Of a stretch of DNA of 64,000 bases, positions 47,534 through 57,708 are shown piece after piece (positions within the stretch are counted from its first letter, which is position 1; every line of letters starts with the position of its first letter). The translations under genes and the position numbers were made by a program. The notes under the pieces are model-generated. The model was not told the origin of the DNA. It saw only the letters and a list, made by a program, of their open reading frames with translations, and made no database searches. The stretch lies in contig NZ_JBEXMJ010000006.1 in NCBI RefSeq assembly GCF_040610475.1, positions 124,001 through 188,000 of the forward strand, given 5' to 3'. This DNA is from Actinopolymorpha sp. NPDC004070. GTDB taxonomy: Bacteria > Actinomycetota > Actinomycetes > Propionibacteriales > Actinopolymorphaceae.

Positions 47534-48568
47534 TCACCGCCCGCCGGGCGCCTCGCCGCCGAAGGACTCGGCACCGGACTCCTCGGCACCGGACTCCTCG
47601 GCTCCGAACTCCTCGGCTCCGAACTCCTCGGCTCCGAACTCCTCGGCTCCGAACTCCTCGGCTCCGAACGTCTGGGCACCGAACTCCTCGATCCGCGCCC
47701 GGGCCGGCATGGAGGTGCTCGCGCCCTCATGTCCCACCGACAGCGCGGCCGCGGCGGTCGCCCATCGCAGAGCCTGTTCCATCGGCCGGCCCTCGCCGAG
47801 CGCGACCGCCAGCGTCCCCACGAAGGTGTCGCCGGCCGCTGTGGTGTCGCGTGCCCGCACCGACGGTGCGGGCACGTGCGCGCCCGCTCCGTCCCGGCGC
47901 AGCCACCGGGCCCCGTCGGCGCCGAGGGTGACCACGACCTCGGGGACGACCTCGGCCAGTGCCCGCGCGGCGGACTCCACGTCGTCCTTCCCGGTCAGCA
48001 GCCGCGCCTCCGGCTCGTTGGGCACCAGCAGGTCGACGTACTCCAGCAGGTCCGCCGGCAACGGCTGGGCGGGCGCCGGCGTCAGGACGACCCTGACACC
48101 GCGCTCCCGCGCCGCCTTCGCGCCGGTGAGCACCGCGTCCAGCGGCAACTCCAGCTGGAGCAGCAGGAGCTGCGCACCGGTGAGCGCCTCGTCCAGGCCT
48201 GCGGCCGGGCCGTGGACCGTGCCGTTCGCGCCGGGCACGACCACGATCGAGTTGTCGCCGCCGTCCTCGACCAGGATGTGTGCCGTGCCCGTGGTCTCGG
48301 CCACCTCCGCCAGCGCACTGGTGTCCACGCCGGCGTCGTCGAGCACCGCCCGCAACTGCCGGCCGTAGGGGTCGTCGCCGACCGACCCGACCATCGTGAC
48401 GTCGGCGCCGGCGCGCGCGGCCGCGATCGCCTGGTTGGCGCCCTTGCCGCCGGGCACGGTGACGAACCGCCGGCCGGCGACCGTCTCCCCCAGCTCCGGC
48501 GCGCGTTCGGCGAACACCACCAGGTCCATGTTGGCGCTGCCGAGCACGCACACCCGGGCCCTGCCCAT
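47534..48568 (-). CDS. rbsK: Ribokinase-like PfkB sugar kinase with repetitive C-terminal tail
   Basis: A 344-residue kinase. The ribokinase pattern is clear: GSANMDLVVFAERAPELGET, VPGGKGANQAIAAARAGADV (sugar-binding GGKGANQA), PAPAQPLP, NEPEA and DTTAAGDTFVGTLA (phosphate-transfer Asp in AAGD). Functional length ends near 300; the last 45 residues are FGAEE/SGAEE pentapeptide repeats, coded by a 15-bp minisatellite. It probably phosphorylates ribose or a related sugar. Start ATG 48568 (GGGAGG upstream). Divergent from the second PhyH gene. Confidence 0.87.
   Translation of the reverse strand: MGRARVCVLGSANMDLVVFAERAPELGETVAGRRFVTVPGGKGANQAIAAARAGADVTMVGSVGDDPYGRQLRAVLDDAGVDTSALAEVAETTGTAHILVEDGGDNSIVVVPGANGTVHGPAAGLDEALTGAQLLLLQLELPLDAVLTGAKAARERGVRVVLTPAPAQPLPADLLEYVDLLVPNEPEARLLTGKDDVESAARALAEVVPEVVVTLGADGARWLRRDGAGAHVPAPSVRARDTTAAGDTFVGTLAVALGEGRPMEQALRWATAAAALSVGHEGASTSMPARARIEEFGAQTFGAEEFGAEEFGAEEFGAEEFGAEESGAEESGAESFGGEAPGGR
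47561..47695 (-). repeat. 15-bp minisatellite coding acidic pentapeptide repeats
   Basis: About nine units of 15 bases (consensus GAACTCCTCGGCTCC on the plus strand), four of them identical, at 47561-47695. They encode FGAEE and variants at the C-terminus of the ribokinase-like protein. Confidence 0.9.
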
Positions 48569-48628
48569 CCGGCCTCCCCGCGCGACCACAGCCGGTCGCA
48601 TCACTGCCGAGCCTTGCCGCTCGCCGTC

Positions 48629-48655
48629 GGTGCCCACCATTCTGGTGGTGGCACC
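48629..48655. promoter_or_regulatory. Palindrome between the kinase and PhyH genes
   Basis: GGTGCC-CACCA and TGGTG-GT-GGCACC are inverted arms around TTC, 27 bases in all, about midway in the 147-base divergent region. A candidate operator for the kinase and dioxygenase genes. Confidence 0.45.
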
Positions 48656-48715
48656 CGCGGCGGGAAACCCGCGCGTCCGGGAGTGCCCGTCTCTTTGGCC
48701 AACGGAGGAGCCGAC

Positions 48716-49660
48716 ATGGCGACCGCCTCGACCACCTCGTCCCTCGCGACCGCGGAGCTGCCGCCGCTGCGCGCCCAGGACCGCACGCTGCAGCCGAGTC
48801 CGGACGCGCTCGGACCGTTGCGGCGTTCCGACGACGCAGTGAACGACCCGGACGAGCTCTGGCGCCGGCTGGACACCGACGGCTATCTGTACCTCCCCGG
48901 ATATCTCGACCGCGAGGAGGTGCTCGCCGCCCGTCGCGACATCGCGACCTCGCTGGCGGGTGAGGGCATCCTGGACCCCGAAGCCGACCCGATGCTCGCC
49001 GTGCCCGGTCCGAGCCAGCACAACCGCATCTTCGACGACCTCGCCAAGGCGAGCGAACCGCTGTCGCGGGTGCTGTACGCGGGCGCGATGGTCCGGCTGT
49101 ACGAGCGGCTGTACGGCGAGCCGGTACGCCACTACGACTACACCTGGCTGCGGGCCGTCCGCCCGGGCCGTGGCACCGCACCGCACGGCGACAGCGTGTT
49201 CATGAACCGCGGTACACCGAACCTTCTCACCGCGTGGGTCCCGCTCGGCGACGTCGACCTGCGGCTCGGCGGGCTGATGCTGCTGGAGGGGTCGAACCGG
49301 CTGGAGAGCGTACGCCGGGACTACCACACCCGCGACGTCGACGCCTACTGCGAGAACGACGAGGACGCGGCCGAGCTGGCGCGGGAAGGGCGCTGGGGGT
49401 GGAACGGCGTCTTCTCCCCCGACCCGGTGGCGCTGCGCGCCGACCTCGGCCTGCGCTGGGTCACCGGGGAGTACGCCGCGGGCGACGTGGTGACGTTCCC
49501 GATGTACACGCTGCACGGAAGCCTGGACAACACCTCGACCCGCGTGCGGCTCTCCTGCGACCTGCGGTACCAACGGGCGACCGAGCCGGCCGACCCGCGC
49601 TGGGTGGGTGCGAGCCCGACCGCGCACGGAGCGGCCAGCAAGCGCGGCCTGATCTGCTGA
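48716..49660 (+). CDS. Second PhyH-family dioxygenase
   Basis: A 314-residue dioxygenase, ATG 48716 with GGAGGAG upstream. N-terminal DELWRRLDTDGYLYLPGYLDREEVLAARRDI, iron ligands in APHGDSVFMNRG (His-X-Asp) and a distal His in YTLHGSLDNTSTRVR with the 2-oxoglutarate arginine nearby. It is longer than and only distantly similar to the first PhyH protein, so substrates may differ. Likely cytoplasmic. Confidence 0.85.
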   Translation: MATASTTSSLATAELPPLRAQDRTLQPSPDALGPLRRSDDAVNDPDELWRRLDTDGYLYLPGYLDREEVLAARRDIATSLAGEGILDPEADPMLAVPGPSQHNRIFDDLAKASEPLSRVLYAGAMVRLYERLYGEPVRHYDYTWLRAVRPGRGTAPHGDSVFMNRGTPNLLTAWVPLGDVDLRLGGLMLLEGSNRLESVRRDYHTRDVDAYCENDEDAAELAREGRWGWNGVFSPDPVALRADLGLRWVTGEYAAGDVVTFPMYTLHGSLDNTSTRVRLSCDLRYQRATEPADPRWVGASPTAHGAASKRGLIC

Positions 49661-49700
49661 GGCGGCCCACCCCGCTGAGCGACTCGCCCTGACGTGGCTC

Positions 49701-50372
49701 TCAGCCGCGCTCGGCGGCCTGGTCGGCGCCGAGCTCGCGCGGCGCCTGCGGGAAGTGCATCCGGGCGTGGGAGGCGATCCGGTGCATCAGCATCGCGTCG
49801 AAGGCGCCGCCGACGACGCCACCCACCACCGGCACCCCGCGGCCCAGCCGGGCGAGGCTCTTCTGGCCGACCTGAGCGAACAGCCGGAACGCCACCGCCT
49901 TGTTGACCATCATCAGCGCCGCCGGGGACACACCCTGCAGGGCGGCCGCGGCGATGCCGTTCACGCCGATCCCGGCCCTGGACAGCACCGTGCTGGAGTC
50001 GTTGCCGGTGAGGGTGAGGAGCACGGTCGTACGGACCGCGTCGTGGCTGATGTCGTGGCCGCGTACCGCGGCGATCGCCGCGACCATCCGGGTGGCGACG
50101 ACGTAGAAGCCCACCACGTTGGCCGAGAGGGCGACCGGAAGGGTCAGAAAGCCGCCCAGACCGGTGACGAACCCGCCGGCCGCGGCGAGCCTGGTGTGCA
50201 TGGCGACGATCCGGTCGATGGCCTGCTCCGGGTCGTCGCTGGCGGCCAGCGCCCGCTCCGCGGCCTTGCTCGCCGAGGCGAGGTCGCCGCCGCCGTCGAT
50301 GCCGGCACGCATGAGATAGCCGACCGCGACGTCGGAGGCCTTGCCGGCAGCGCTGTTCCTGAGGAGCTTCAC
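49701..50372 (-). CDS. EcsC family protein
   Basis: A 223-residue protein from GTG 50372. EcsC-like features: GFVTGLGGFLTLPVALSANVVGFYVVATRMVAAIAAVRGHD and a later GVPVVGGVVGGAFDAMLMHRIASHAR, rich in glycine and amphipathic helices. EcsC proteins are linked to ABC-type exporters in Bacillus and to membrane protection, but the activity is not known. Convergent with the PhyH gene and divergent from the SDR. Confidence 0.85.
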   Translation of the reverse strand: MKLLRNSAAGKASDVAVGYLMRAGIDGGGDLASASKAAERALAASDDPEQAIDRIVAMHTRLAAAGGFVTGLGGFLTLPVALSANVVGFYVVATRMVAAIAAVRGHDISHDAVRTTVLLTLTGNDSSTVLSRAGIGVNGIAAAALQGVSPAALMMVNKAVAFRLFAQVGQKSLARLGRGVPVVGGVVGGAFDAMLMHRIASHARMHFPQAPRELGADQAAERG

Positions 50373-50529
50373 AGCTCCCGAGTATGCCTGATCGCCGTAG
50401 CATCGCCAGTCGGCCGCGTTCGCGGCACCCTCACGAGCCGCCGGTGGACGATTCCTCCCTGTTCCGCCCCCTTTCCTCCCGTTCGGCCCCGTCCGGGCGG
50501 ATGTCGGCGCCGACCGCGATGATGAGCGC

Positions 50530-51477
50530 ATGGGTTCTCCGTCCTGGACCGCCGACCACATACCCGGCCTCACCGGCCGCACCGCCGTGGTGACCGGAGC
50601 AAACGCCGGCCTCGGCTACCACGTCGCGCTCGAGCTCGCGCGATACGGCGCCACCGTGGTGCTGGCCTGCCGTGACCCCCGGCGCGGTGAGGCAGCGCTG
50701 GCCCGGATCCGGCGCGAGCTCGCCCGCCCCGACGTCGAGCTGCGCCCCCTCGACCTGGGTGACCTGGGCAGCGTGCGCGCGTTCGCGACCGACGTGACCG
50801 CCGCGCACCCGGTGCTCGACCTGCTGATCAACAACGCGGGCATCATGGCGCTACCGCGCGCGCTCACCGCGGACGGGTTCGAGCAGCAGCTGGGCGTCAA
50901 CCACCTGGGACACTTCGCGCTGACCGGACTGCTGTTCACCGCGCTCAGCGCCGCCGATGAGCCGCGGGTGGTCACCGTCTCCAGCCAGGCACACGCGATG
51001 GGCACCATCGACTTCGACGACCTGATGGCCGAACACCGGTACGGCCCCTGGCGGGCCTACGGCCAGAGCAAGCTGGCCAACCTGCTGTTCGCGTTCGAGC
51101 TGCAGCGCCGGGCCGACCGGGCGAGCATGCCGCTGACCAGCGTGGCCACCCATCCCGGGTACGCCGCCACCAACCTGCAGAACGCCGCCGCGCAGGCCCG
51201 CCGCCGGGCCTGGGTGCGGCACGCGAGCGCGGCGGTCACCCGAATGGTCGCCCAGCCCGCCGCCCAGGGCGCGCTGACCACGCTGTACGCCGCGACGATG
51301 CCTGACGTGCGCGGCGGGGAGTTCTTCGGCCCGGACTCCTTCGGCGGCTCCCGCGGGCATCCGACCAGGGTGAAGGCGACCGCGAAGGCCTACGACCCCG
51401 AGACCGCGGCCCGGTTGTGGGAGCGCTCGGAGGAGCTCACCGGCGTCACGTTCGGCGAGCTGGATTCGTCGCCGTGA
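50530..51477 (+). CDS. Short-chain dehydrogenase/reductase
   Basis: A 315-residue SDR with a cofactor loop TGANAGLGYHVALELA, an NNAG motif (LINNAGIMALP), catalytic Ser in VTVSSQAHAMG, and Tyr/Lys in YGQSKLANLL. Arg after TVVLACRDPRR suggests NADP(H). It resembles retinol-dehydrogenase-like/protochlorophyllide-reductase-like SDRs. ATG 50530 has weak upstream signal. Substrate unknown. Confidence 0.88.
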   Translation: MGSPSWTADHIPGLTGRTAVVTGANAGLGYHVALELARYGATVVLACRDPRRGEAALARIRRELARPDVELRPLDLGDLGSVRAFATDVTAAHPVLDLLINNAGIMALPRALTADGFEQQLGVNHLGHFALTGLLFTALSAADEPRVVTVSSQAHAMGTIDFDDLMAEHRYGPWRAYGQSKLANLLFAFELQRRADRASMPLTSVATHPGYAATNLQNAAAQARRRAWVRHASAAVTRMVAQPAAQGALTTLYAATMPDVRGGEFFGPDSFGGSRGHPTRVKATAKAYDPETAARLWERSEELTGVTFGELDSSP

Positions 51478-51544
51478 ACAATAGACGCACCATGACTCTC
51501 CCCGGCACAATTCCTTCGAAACACCGTCGCCCGAGGGGGTTTCC

Positions 51545-53278
51545 GTGGTCCACCAGTACGGGTTCACCGAGTCGTCCGACGAGTCTTCCGAGCAGTCCAC
51601 CCAGTCCTCCGCCCAGTCCTCCGCAGGCAGCCATGGTCCGCTGCGGCGGCGAGCGGTCTCCCGCCGCGGCGTACTCGGTGGAGGGCTGTCCGCCGCGTTC
51701 GCCACCGCGTCCGGGGGATTCCCGCTCGGTGCCTCCCCCGCGGCGGCGGCCACGGCGACCGGAACGACGACGCGCACCGCCGCCGGCTGCCCGGCGCCCG
51801 ATCCGGGCGTGCCCAAGCGGCAGTTCCGTGCCGTGTGGATCGCGAGCGTGGCCAACATCGACTGGCCCTCCCGTCCCGGGCTCAGCGTCACCGAGCAGCA
51901 GGCCGAATACCGCGCCCTGCTCGACGACGCCGAACGCAACCGGTTCAACGCGGTCGTGGTCCAGATCCGGCCCACCGCCGACGCGTTCTGGCCCTCGCCG
52001 TACGAACCCTGGTCCTCCTGGCTCACCGGCACCCAGGGACGCGACCCCGGCTACGACCCGCTGGAGTTCGCGGTCCGGGAGGCGCACGCACGCAACCTGG
52101 AGTTCCACGGGTGGTTCAATCCCTACCGCGTGAGCATGGGGACCGACCCGTCCGTCCTCACTCCCGACCATCCCGCCCGGGTGCATCCGGACTGGATCGT
52201 GTCCTACGGCGGAAAGCTCTACTACAACCCCGGCATCCCGGAGGTCCGGCGGTTCTGCGAGGACGCGATCATGGACGCGGTGCGGAGGTACGACCTCGAC
52301 GGCGTCCACTTCGACGACTACTTCTACCCCTATCCGGTGGGCACGACGCCGTTCGGCGACGACGCGACGTACGAGCAGTACGGCGACGGCTTCGCCGACA
52401 AGGCGTCCTGGCGGCGGAACAACATCGACCTGCTGATCCAGGAGCTTGGCAGCCGGATCAAGGACGCCAAGCCGTGGGTGAAGTTCGGCGTCAGCCCGTT
52501 CGCGGTCTGGCGCAACCAGGCCACCGACCCCGAGGGCTCGGCCACCACGGCGGGAGTACAGACCTACGACGACCTCGCGGCCGACACCCGTAAGTGGGTG
52601 CGTGAGGAGTGGATCGACTACATCGTCCCGCAGGTGTACTGGAGCATCGGTTTCGCGCCGGCCGACTACGCCGTGCTGGTTCCCTGGTGGTCGGAGCAGG
52701 TCGCGGGCACCGACGTGCAGCTCTTCATCGGCCAGGCCACCTACAAGGTCGGCACGTCCACCCAGTCACCGGAGTGGTCCGACCCGGACGAGATGAGCCG
52801 GCACCTCACCTTCAACCGCGAGTACCCGCAGGTGCTCGGCGACGTGTACTTCAGCGCCAAGGACGTACGGGCCAACCGGCTGGACCACATGGACATCGTG
52901 CGTGCCGAGCACTACTCCCGGCCCGCGCTGGTTCCGGTGGCCGAGCAGCTGGGCGGGCACGCCCCCGCCCGGCCGTTGCTGGCCGCCGCCGAGCCGGTCG
53001 CGGACGGGATCCGGCTGACCTGGGTGGCCCGTCCGCCGGACGAGCCTGCGCCCACCTCGTACGCCGTCTACCGGTTCGACGGGCGAGGCCCGGTGGACGC
53101 CTGCGATCTCGCCGACGCCCACGGCCTGGTGGCGACGGTCCGCGACACCGGAACGGGACGGCAGACCTTCCTGGACTCCACGGCGAGTAAGGGGCAGACC
53201 TATACCTACGTCGTCACCGCGCTCGACCGGATCCAGCACGAGAGCGAGCCGAGCCGCAGCCGCACGGTCCGGCGCTGA
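51545..53278 (+). CDS. Secreted glycoside-hydrolase-10-like (DUF187) protein
   Basis: A 577-residue secreted protein. A Ser/Gln-rich leader precedes a Tat motif (SRRGVLGGG) and signal ending ASPAAAA. The GHL10 barrel begins RAVWIASVANIDWPSRPGLS, with NRFNAVVVQIRPTADAFW, GWFNPYRVS, DGVHFDDYFYPYP (likely catalytic acids) and VPQVYWSIGF. A fibronectin-type module is at the C-terminus (AAEPVADGIRLTWVARPPDEP...TYVVTALDR). Such enzymes are thought to cut peptidoglycan or bacterial glycans. Start GTG 51545 with GAGGGGG upstream. Confidence 0.88.
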   Translation: MVHQYGFTESSDESSEQSTQSSAQSSAGSHGPLRRRAVSRRGVLGGGLSAAFATASGGFPLGASPAAAATATGTTTRTAAGCPAPDPGVPKRQFRAVWIASVANIDWPSRPGLSVTEQQAEYRALLDDAERNRFNAVVVQIRPTADAFWPSPYEPWSSWLTGTQGRDPGYDPLEFAVREAHARNLEFHGWFNPYRVSMGTDPSVLTPDHPARVHPDWIVSYGGKLYYNPGIPEVRRFCEDAIMDAVRRYDLDGVHFDDYFYPYPVGTTPFGDDATYEQYGDGFADKASWRRNNIDLLIQELGSRIKDAKPWVKFGVSPFAVWRNQATDPEGSATTAGVQTYDDLAADTRKWVREEWIDYIVPQVYWSIGFAPADYAVLVPWWSEQVAGTDVQLFIGQATYKVGTSTQSPEWSDPDEMSRHLTFNREYPQVLGDVYFSAKDVRANRLDHMDIVRAEHYSRPALVPVAEQLGGHAPARPLLAAAEPVADGIRLTWVARPPDEPAPTSYAVYRFDGRGPVDACDLADAHGLVATVRDTGTGRQTFLDSTASKGQTYTYVVTALDRIQHESEPSRSRTVRR

Positions 53279-53295
53279 CCTGGCTTCCCGAACGG

Positions 53296-53334
53296 CCGGT
53301 GGCCGGCCGCGTGGATCACGCGGCCGGCCACCGG
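53296..53334. terminator. Long perfect hairpin after the GHL10 gene
   Basis: CCGGTGGCCGGCCGCGTG and its exact complement form an 18-bp stem with a GAT loop, 17 bases past the stop. One of the strongest hairpins in the window. Confidence 0.85.
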
Positions 53335-53372
53335 GACGGCGTATCTGACCGAAGGCTCGGCGTCGAGCCGGG

Positions 53373-53402
53373 CGAGCCGCGTCGATCTGACGCGGCGGCT
53401 CG
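53373..53402. terminator. Second hairpin, for rbpA
   Basis: CGAGCCGCGTC and GACGCGGCGGCTCG pair with a 3-base bulge, about 55 bases past the rbpA stop on its strand. Together the two hairpins separate convergent transcripts. Confidence 0.55.
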
Positions 53403-53455
53403 ACCGGGGCTACCTTCCCTGGAGCAGACGCGGACCCATCGGTCCGCTCGTCGGC

Positions 53456-53812
53456 TCAGAGGATGACTTCGCCCCGGCTCACCCGGGCACGCAGCTGCTG
53501 AAGGGCCTCCTCCAGGATCTGGCGGGCCTCCTCGTCGCTGCGGCGTTCCTTCACGTAGGCCAGGTGGGTCTTGTACGGCTCGTTGCGCGGCACCGGCGGC
53601 GGGTTGCCGGAGTCGACGCTGGCCGGCAGACCGCAGCGGGGGCAGTCCCAGGAGTCCGGAATCTGCGCCTCGATCGCGAAGCTCGGCCGGGTCTCGTGCC
53701 CGTTGGCGCACCAGTAGGTGACGCGGCGGCGTGGAGCGGTGTCACCCCGCTCGGCCTCTCCCATCGGACCGGCACCGACCCGGCTTCCTCGAATGGCGCT
53801 GCCACTTGCCAC
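53456..53812 (-). CDS. rbpA: RNA polymerase-binding protein RbpA
   Basis: A 118-residue actinobacterial transcription factor that stabilises the primary sigma factor on RNA polymerase and opens promoters. The disordered arm MASGSAIRGSRVGAGPMGEA is highly conserved; zinc ligands are Cys35, His39, Cys57 and Cys60. The basic linker and sigma-interaction domain RNEPYKTHLAYVKERRSDEEARQILEEAL follow. GTG 53812 with AGGGAG upstream. RbpA binds region 2 of SigA and SigB-type factors, all three of which are encoded in this window. Confidence 0.96.
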   Translation of the reverse strand: MASGSAIRGSRVGAGPMGEAERGDTAPRRRVTYWCANGHETRPSFAIEAQIPDSWDCPRCGLPASVDSGNPPPVPRNEPYKTHLAYVKERRSDEEARQILEEALQQLRARVSRGEVIL

Positions 53813-53976
53813 GGACGATCTCCCTCGTACGGAATGACTGACGTGCCGACCGATGGATGGATGCTGACATCGGCGTTATATCGGATTCGAGGAAACGGTC
53901 GGGCGTTACGTCGATGGTCTGGGTCTGGTGAATCCGGTGGAACTGCGAAGCCTGGCTGGAATCGGGTGTGAGGAGA

Positions 53977-54210
53977 CTAGCTGAACTTGAGCAACAAACC
54001 GAGCGCCACGATGCAGGCGAACCAGATGATGCCCATACCGACCGTGATGCGGTCGAGGTTGCGCTCGGCGATGGAGGAGCCACCCAGGCTCGACGTCACC
54101 CCTCCACCGAACAGGTCGGACAAACCGCCGCCCCGCCCTTTGTGGAGCAAGACCAGCAGCACGAGCACGAGGCTCGTGAGGATCAACAGGATCGAAAGCG
54201 CGGTGACCAC
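53977..54210 (-). CDS. secG: Preprotein translocase subunit SecG
   Basis: A 77-residue membrane protein with two helices (ALSILLILTSLVLVLLVLLHKGRGGGLSDLFGGG; core helix ILLILTSLVLVLLVLL, and VGMGIIWFACIVALGLLL). The GRGGGLSDLFGG loop is the SecG signature. It assists the SecYE channel. GTG start. It is usually downstream of gap-pgk-tpiA, but here an exporter gene is upstream. Confidence 0.93.
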   Translation of the reverse strand: MVTALSILLILTSLVLVLLVLLHKGRGGGLSDLFGGGVTSSLGGSSIAERNLDRITVGMGIIWFACIVALGLLLKFS

Positions 54211-54386
54211 GTTCCGGTGAACCCCTTTGTCAGACGGCGCCGATTGTCAGCCGAGCCGATGACCGGCTCTCTTCGAGGAAACCAGACTACGACACACCTG
54301 GGCAGGTTGCCGCCCCCGGCACCGCCCGGGTGTTTTGCGCGGGGCACGTGCGGTGACAAGCGCGCCTTGCCTACGCGGCCCGGCCC

Positions 54387-55748
54387 TCAGCCGACCGGCG
54401 TCTCGGCGGCCCGGGCCGAGCGCACCTCGCGTTCGCGGATCGCGTGCTCGTCGGTGCGGTCGTCGTACCTCCAGAAGTCGTGCAGCCAGGCCGCCACCAG
54501 CCCCACGCCGAGGACGCACAGTGCGCCACCGCTCACGATCGCGGTCCGCACGCCGGTCGCGTCGGCGACCAGGCCGGCGCGCGCCTCACCCCCGAGCGGC
54601 CCGATGGAGTACGACAGCATCTCGATCCCGGCGAGGCGTCCCCGGCGTTCGTCGGGGATGGTCTGGTTCCAGATCACGCTCCGGAACAGCCCGCTCACCA
54701 TGTCGGCCGCCCCGGCGACCGCGAGGGCCACCACGGCGAGCCACACCGACGGGGACATCCCGGCGAGCACCACCGCCGCGCCCCAGGTCGCGGCCGCGAG
54801 GACCACCGCGCGGCCGTGGTGGTGCACCCGCGCCACCCATCCGCTGGTCGCGGTGGCCAGCAGCGACCCGACGGTGCCGGCGGAGTACAGCAGGCCGAGC
54901 GCGGCGGGCTCACGCAGCACGTCGGCGGCGAACGCCGGGAACAGCACGGTCGGCATCGCCAGGAACATCGCGGTGAGGTCGACGATGTAGGTGCCGAGCA
55001 GGTCACGGCGGCGTACGGCATAGGCCAGGCCGTCACCGATCTCGCGTACGGTCGCCGCGATTCCGGAGCTGATCACCTTCGCCACCGGCGGACAGGGCCG
55101 CAGACCGGCGAAGATCGCGGTGGCCACGGCCAGTCCCGCCACGTCCACGGCGTACGCCCAGGCCGCTCCCCCGGACGCCAGGATCAGCCCGCCGAGCGTG
55201 GGACCGGCCAGCATGCTGACCTGGATGCCGATGGAGCTCAGGGCGACCGCGGCCGGAAGCTGGTCGTGGCCGACCACCCGAGGCACCAGCGCCTCCCGGC
55301 TCGGCCGCTGCAGTGCCTGGGCCACGGCGAGCAGCGCGCCCACGGCGTAGATCACCGGCACCGACGGATGGTCCAGGGCCGCGTTGGCGAGGAGCACGGA
55401 GGTGAGCAGGCACTGTCCGAGGCCGGTGCCGACGAGGACCTTGCGCCGGTCCGCGCGGTCGGCCAGCGCGCCGCCGTACAACCCGCACACGACCAGTGGG
55501 ACCAGCTGCCCCAGGCCGAGCGCGCCGACGGCGAAGTTGGAGCCGGTGAGGTGGTAGAGCTGGTACGGCAGCGCGACGTAGCTGACCATGCCGCCCAGGT
55601 AGAACACCGTCCCGGCGATCCACAGCAGGCGGAAGTCGCGCGAGGTGCGCAGCGGGGTGAGATCGGGCCACAGCGCGGTGAGTCGGCGGCGCCAGCCCGT
55701 GGGACCCCGCCCACCCGGTGCCGCCTCGGTGGGACGAGGACCTGTCAC
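54387..55748 (-). CDS. MFS exporter (EntS/MFS_3-like)
   Basis: A 453-residue transporter with about twelve membrane helices. FRLLWIAGTVFYLGGMVSYVALPYQLYHLTGS, GGALADRADRRKVL (motif A), QRPSREALVPRVV and later GWVARVHHHGRAVV match the EntS-type branch that exports siderophores or drugs. Start GTG 55748 is uncertain as no good ribosome site is seen. It separates secG from its usual neighbours. Substrate unknown. Confidence 0.85.
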   Translation of the reverse strand: MTGPRPTEAAPGGRGPTGWRRRLTALWPDLTPLRTSRDFRLLWIAGTVFYLGGMVSYVALPYQLYHLTGSNFAVGALGLGQLVPLVVCGLYGGALADRADRRKVLVGTGLGQCLLTSVLLANAALDHPSVPVIYAVGALLAVAQALQRPSREALVPRVVGHDQLPAAVALSSIGIQVSMLAGPTLGGLILASGGAAWAYAVDVAGLAVATAIFAGLRPCPPVAKVISSGIAATVREIGDGLAYAVRRRDLLGTYIVDLTAMFLAMPTVLFPAFAADVLREPAALGLLYSAGTVGSLLATATSGWVARVHHHGRAVVLAAATWGAAVVLAGMSPSVWLAVVALAVAGAADMVSGLFRSVIWNQTIPDERRGRLAGIEMLSYSIGPLGGEARAGLVADATGVRTAIVSGGALCVLGVGLVAAWLHDFWRYDDRTDEHAIREREVRSARAAETPVG

Positions 55749-55951
55749 GAGGTGCCATTCTGCGGTCTGCGCCCACCGCTTGCCACCGGGATTCGGTGCG
55801 CTGGCCGATGCCAGCCAGGCGCGTGGACGGGTCGTCACCTGCGGTGTCCCGCCTGCTGGCAGGCTGGACCCGTGCAGCCGGAGCGCGACTCCGCTGACCG
55901 CCGGGTTCGAGTTCGAGGAAGTCCGAGAAGTTCGAGGAGAGGGACGAGCCG

Positions 55952-57598
<1,647 letters not shown>

Positions 57599-57635
57599 CC
57601 GAACGCGCCGACGGGAAGGACCCGAGCGTCCAACG

Positions 57636-57668
57636 GCGTTGACACCACGTCGGCCGTGGTGTCAACGC
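57636..57668. terminator. Perfect 14-bp stem hairpin between pgm and the lipoate ligase
   Basis: GCGTTGACACCACG and CGTGGTGTCAACGC pair perfectly around TCGGC, 38 bases after pgm and 41 before the ligase gene. It is a terminator, or an operator given its TTGACA-like word. Confidence 0.75.
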
Positions 57669-57708
57669 CCGTGGACGCAGGCCGCGAACAGGACAGGCAG
57701 GTGGCGAA

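Noticed and set aside
47561-47695. Short CRISPR-like array
   Set aside because: Units are 15 bases, contiguous, without spacers, and code in-frame pentapeptides.
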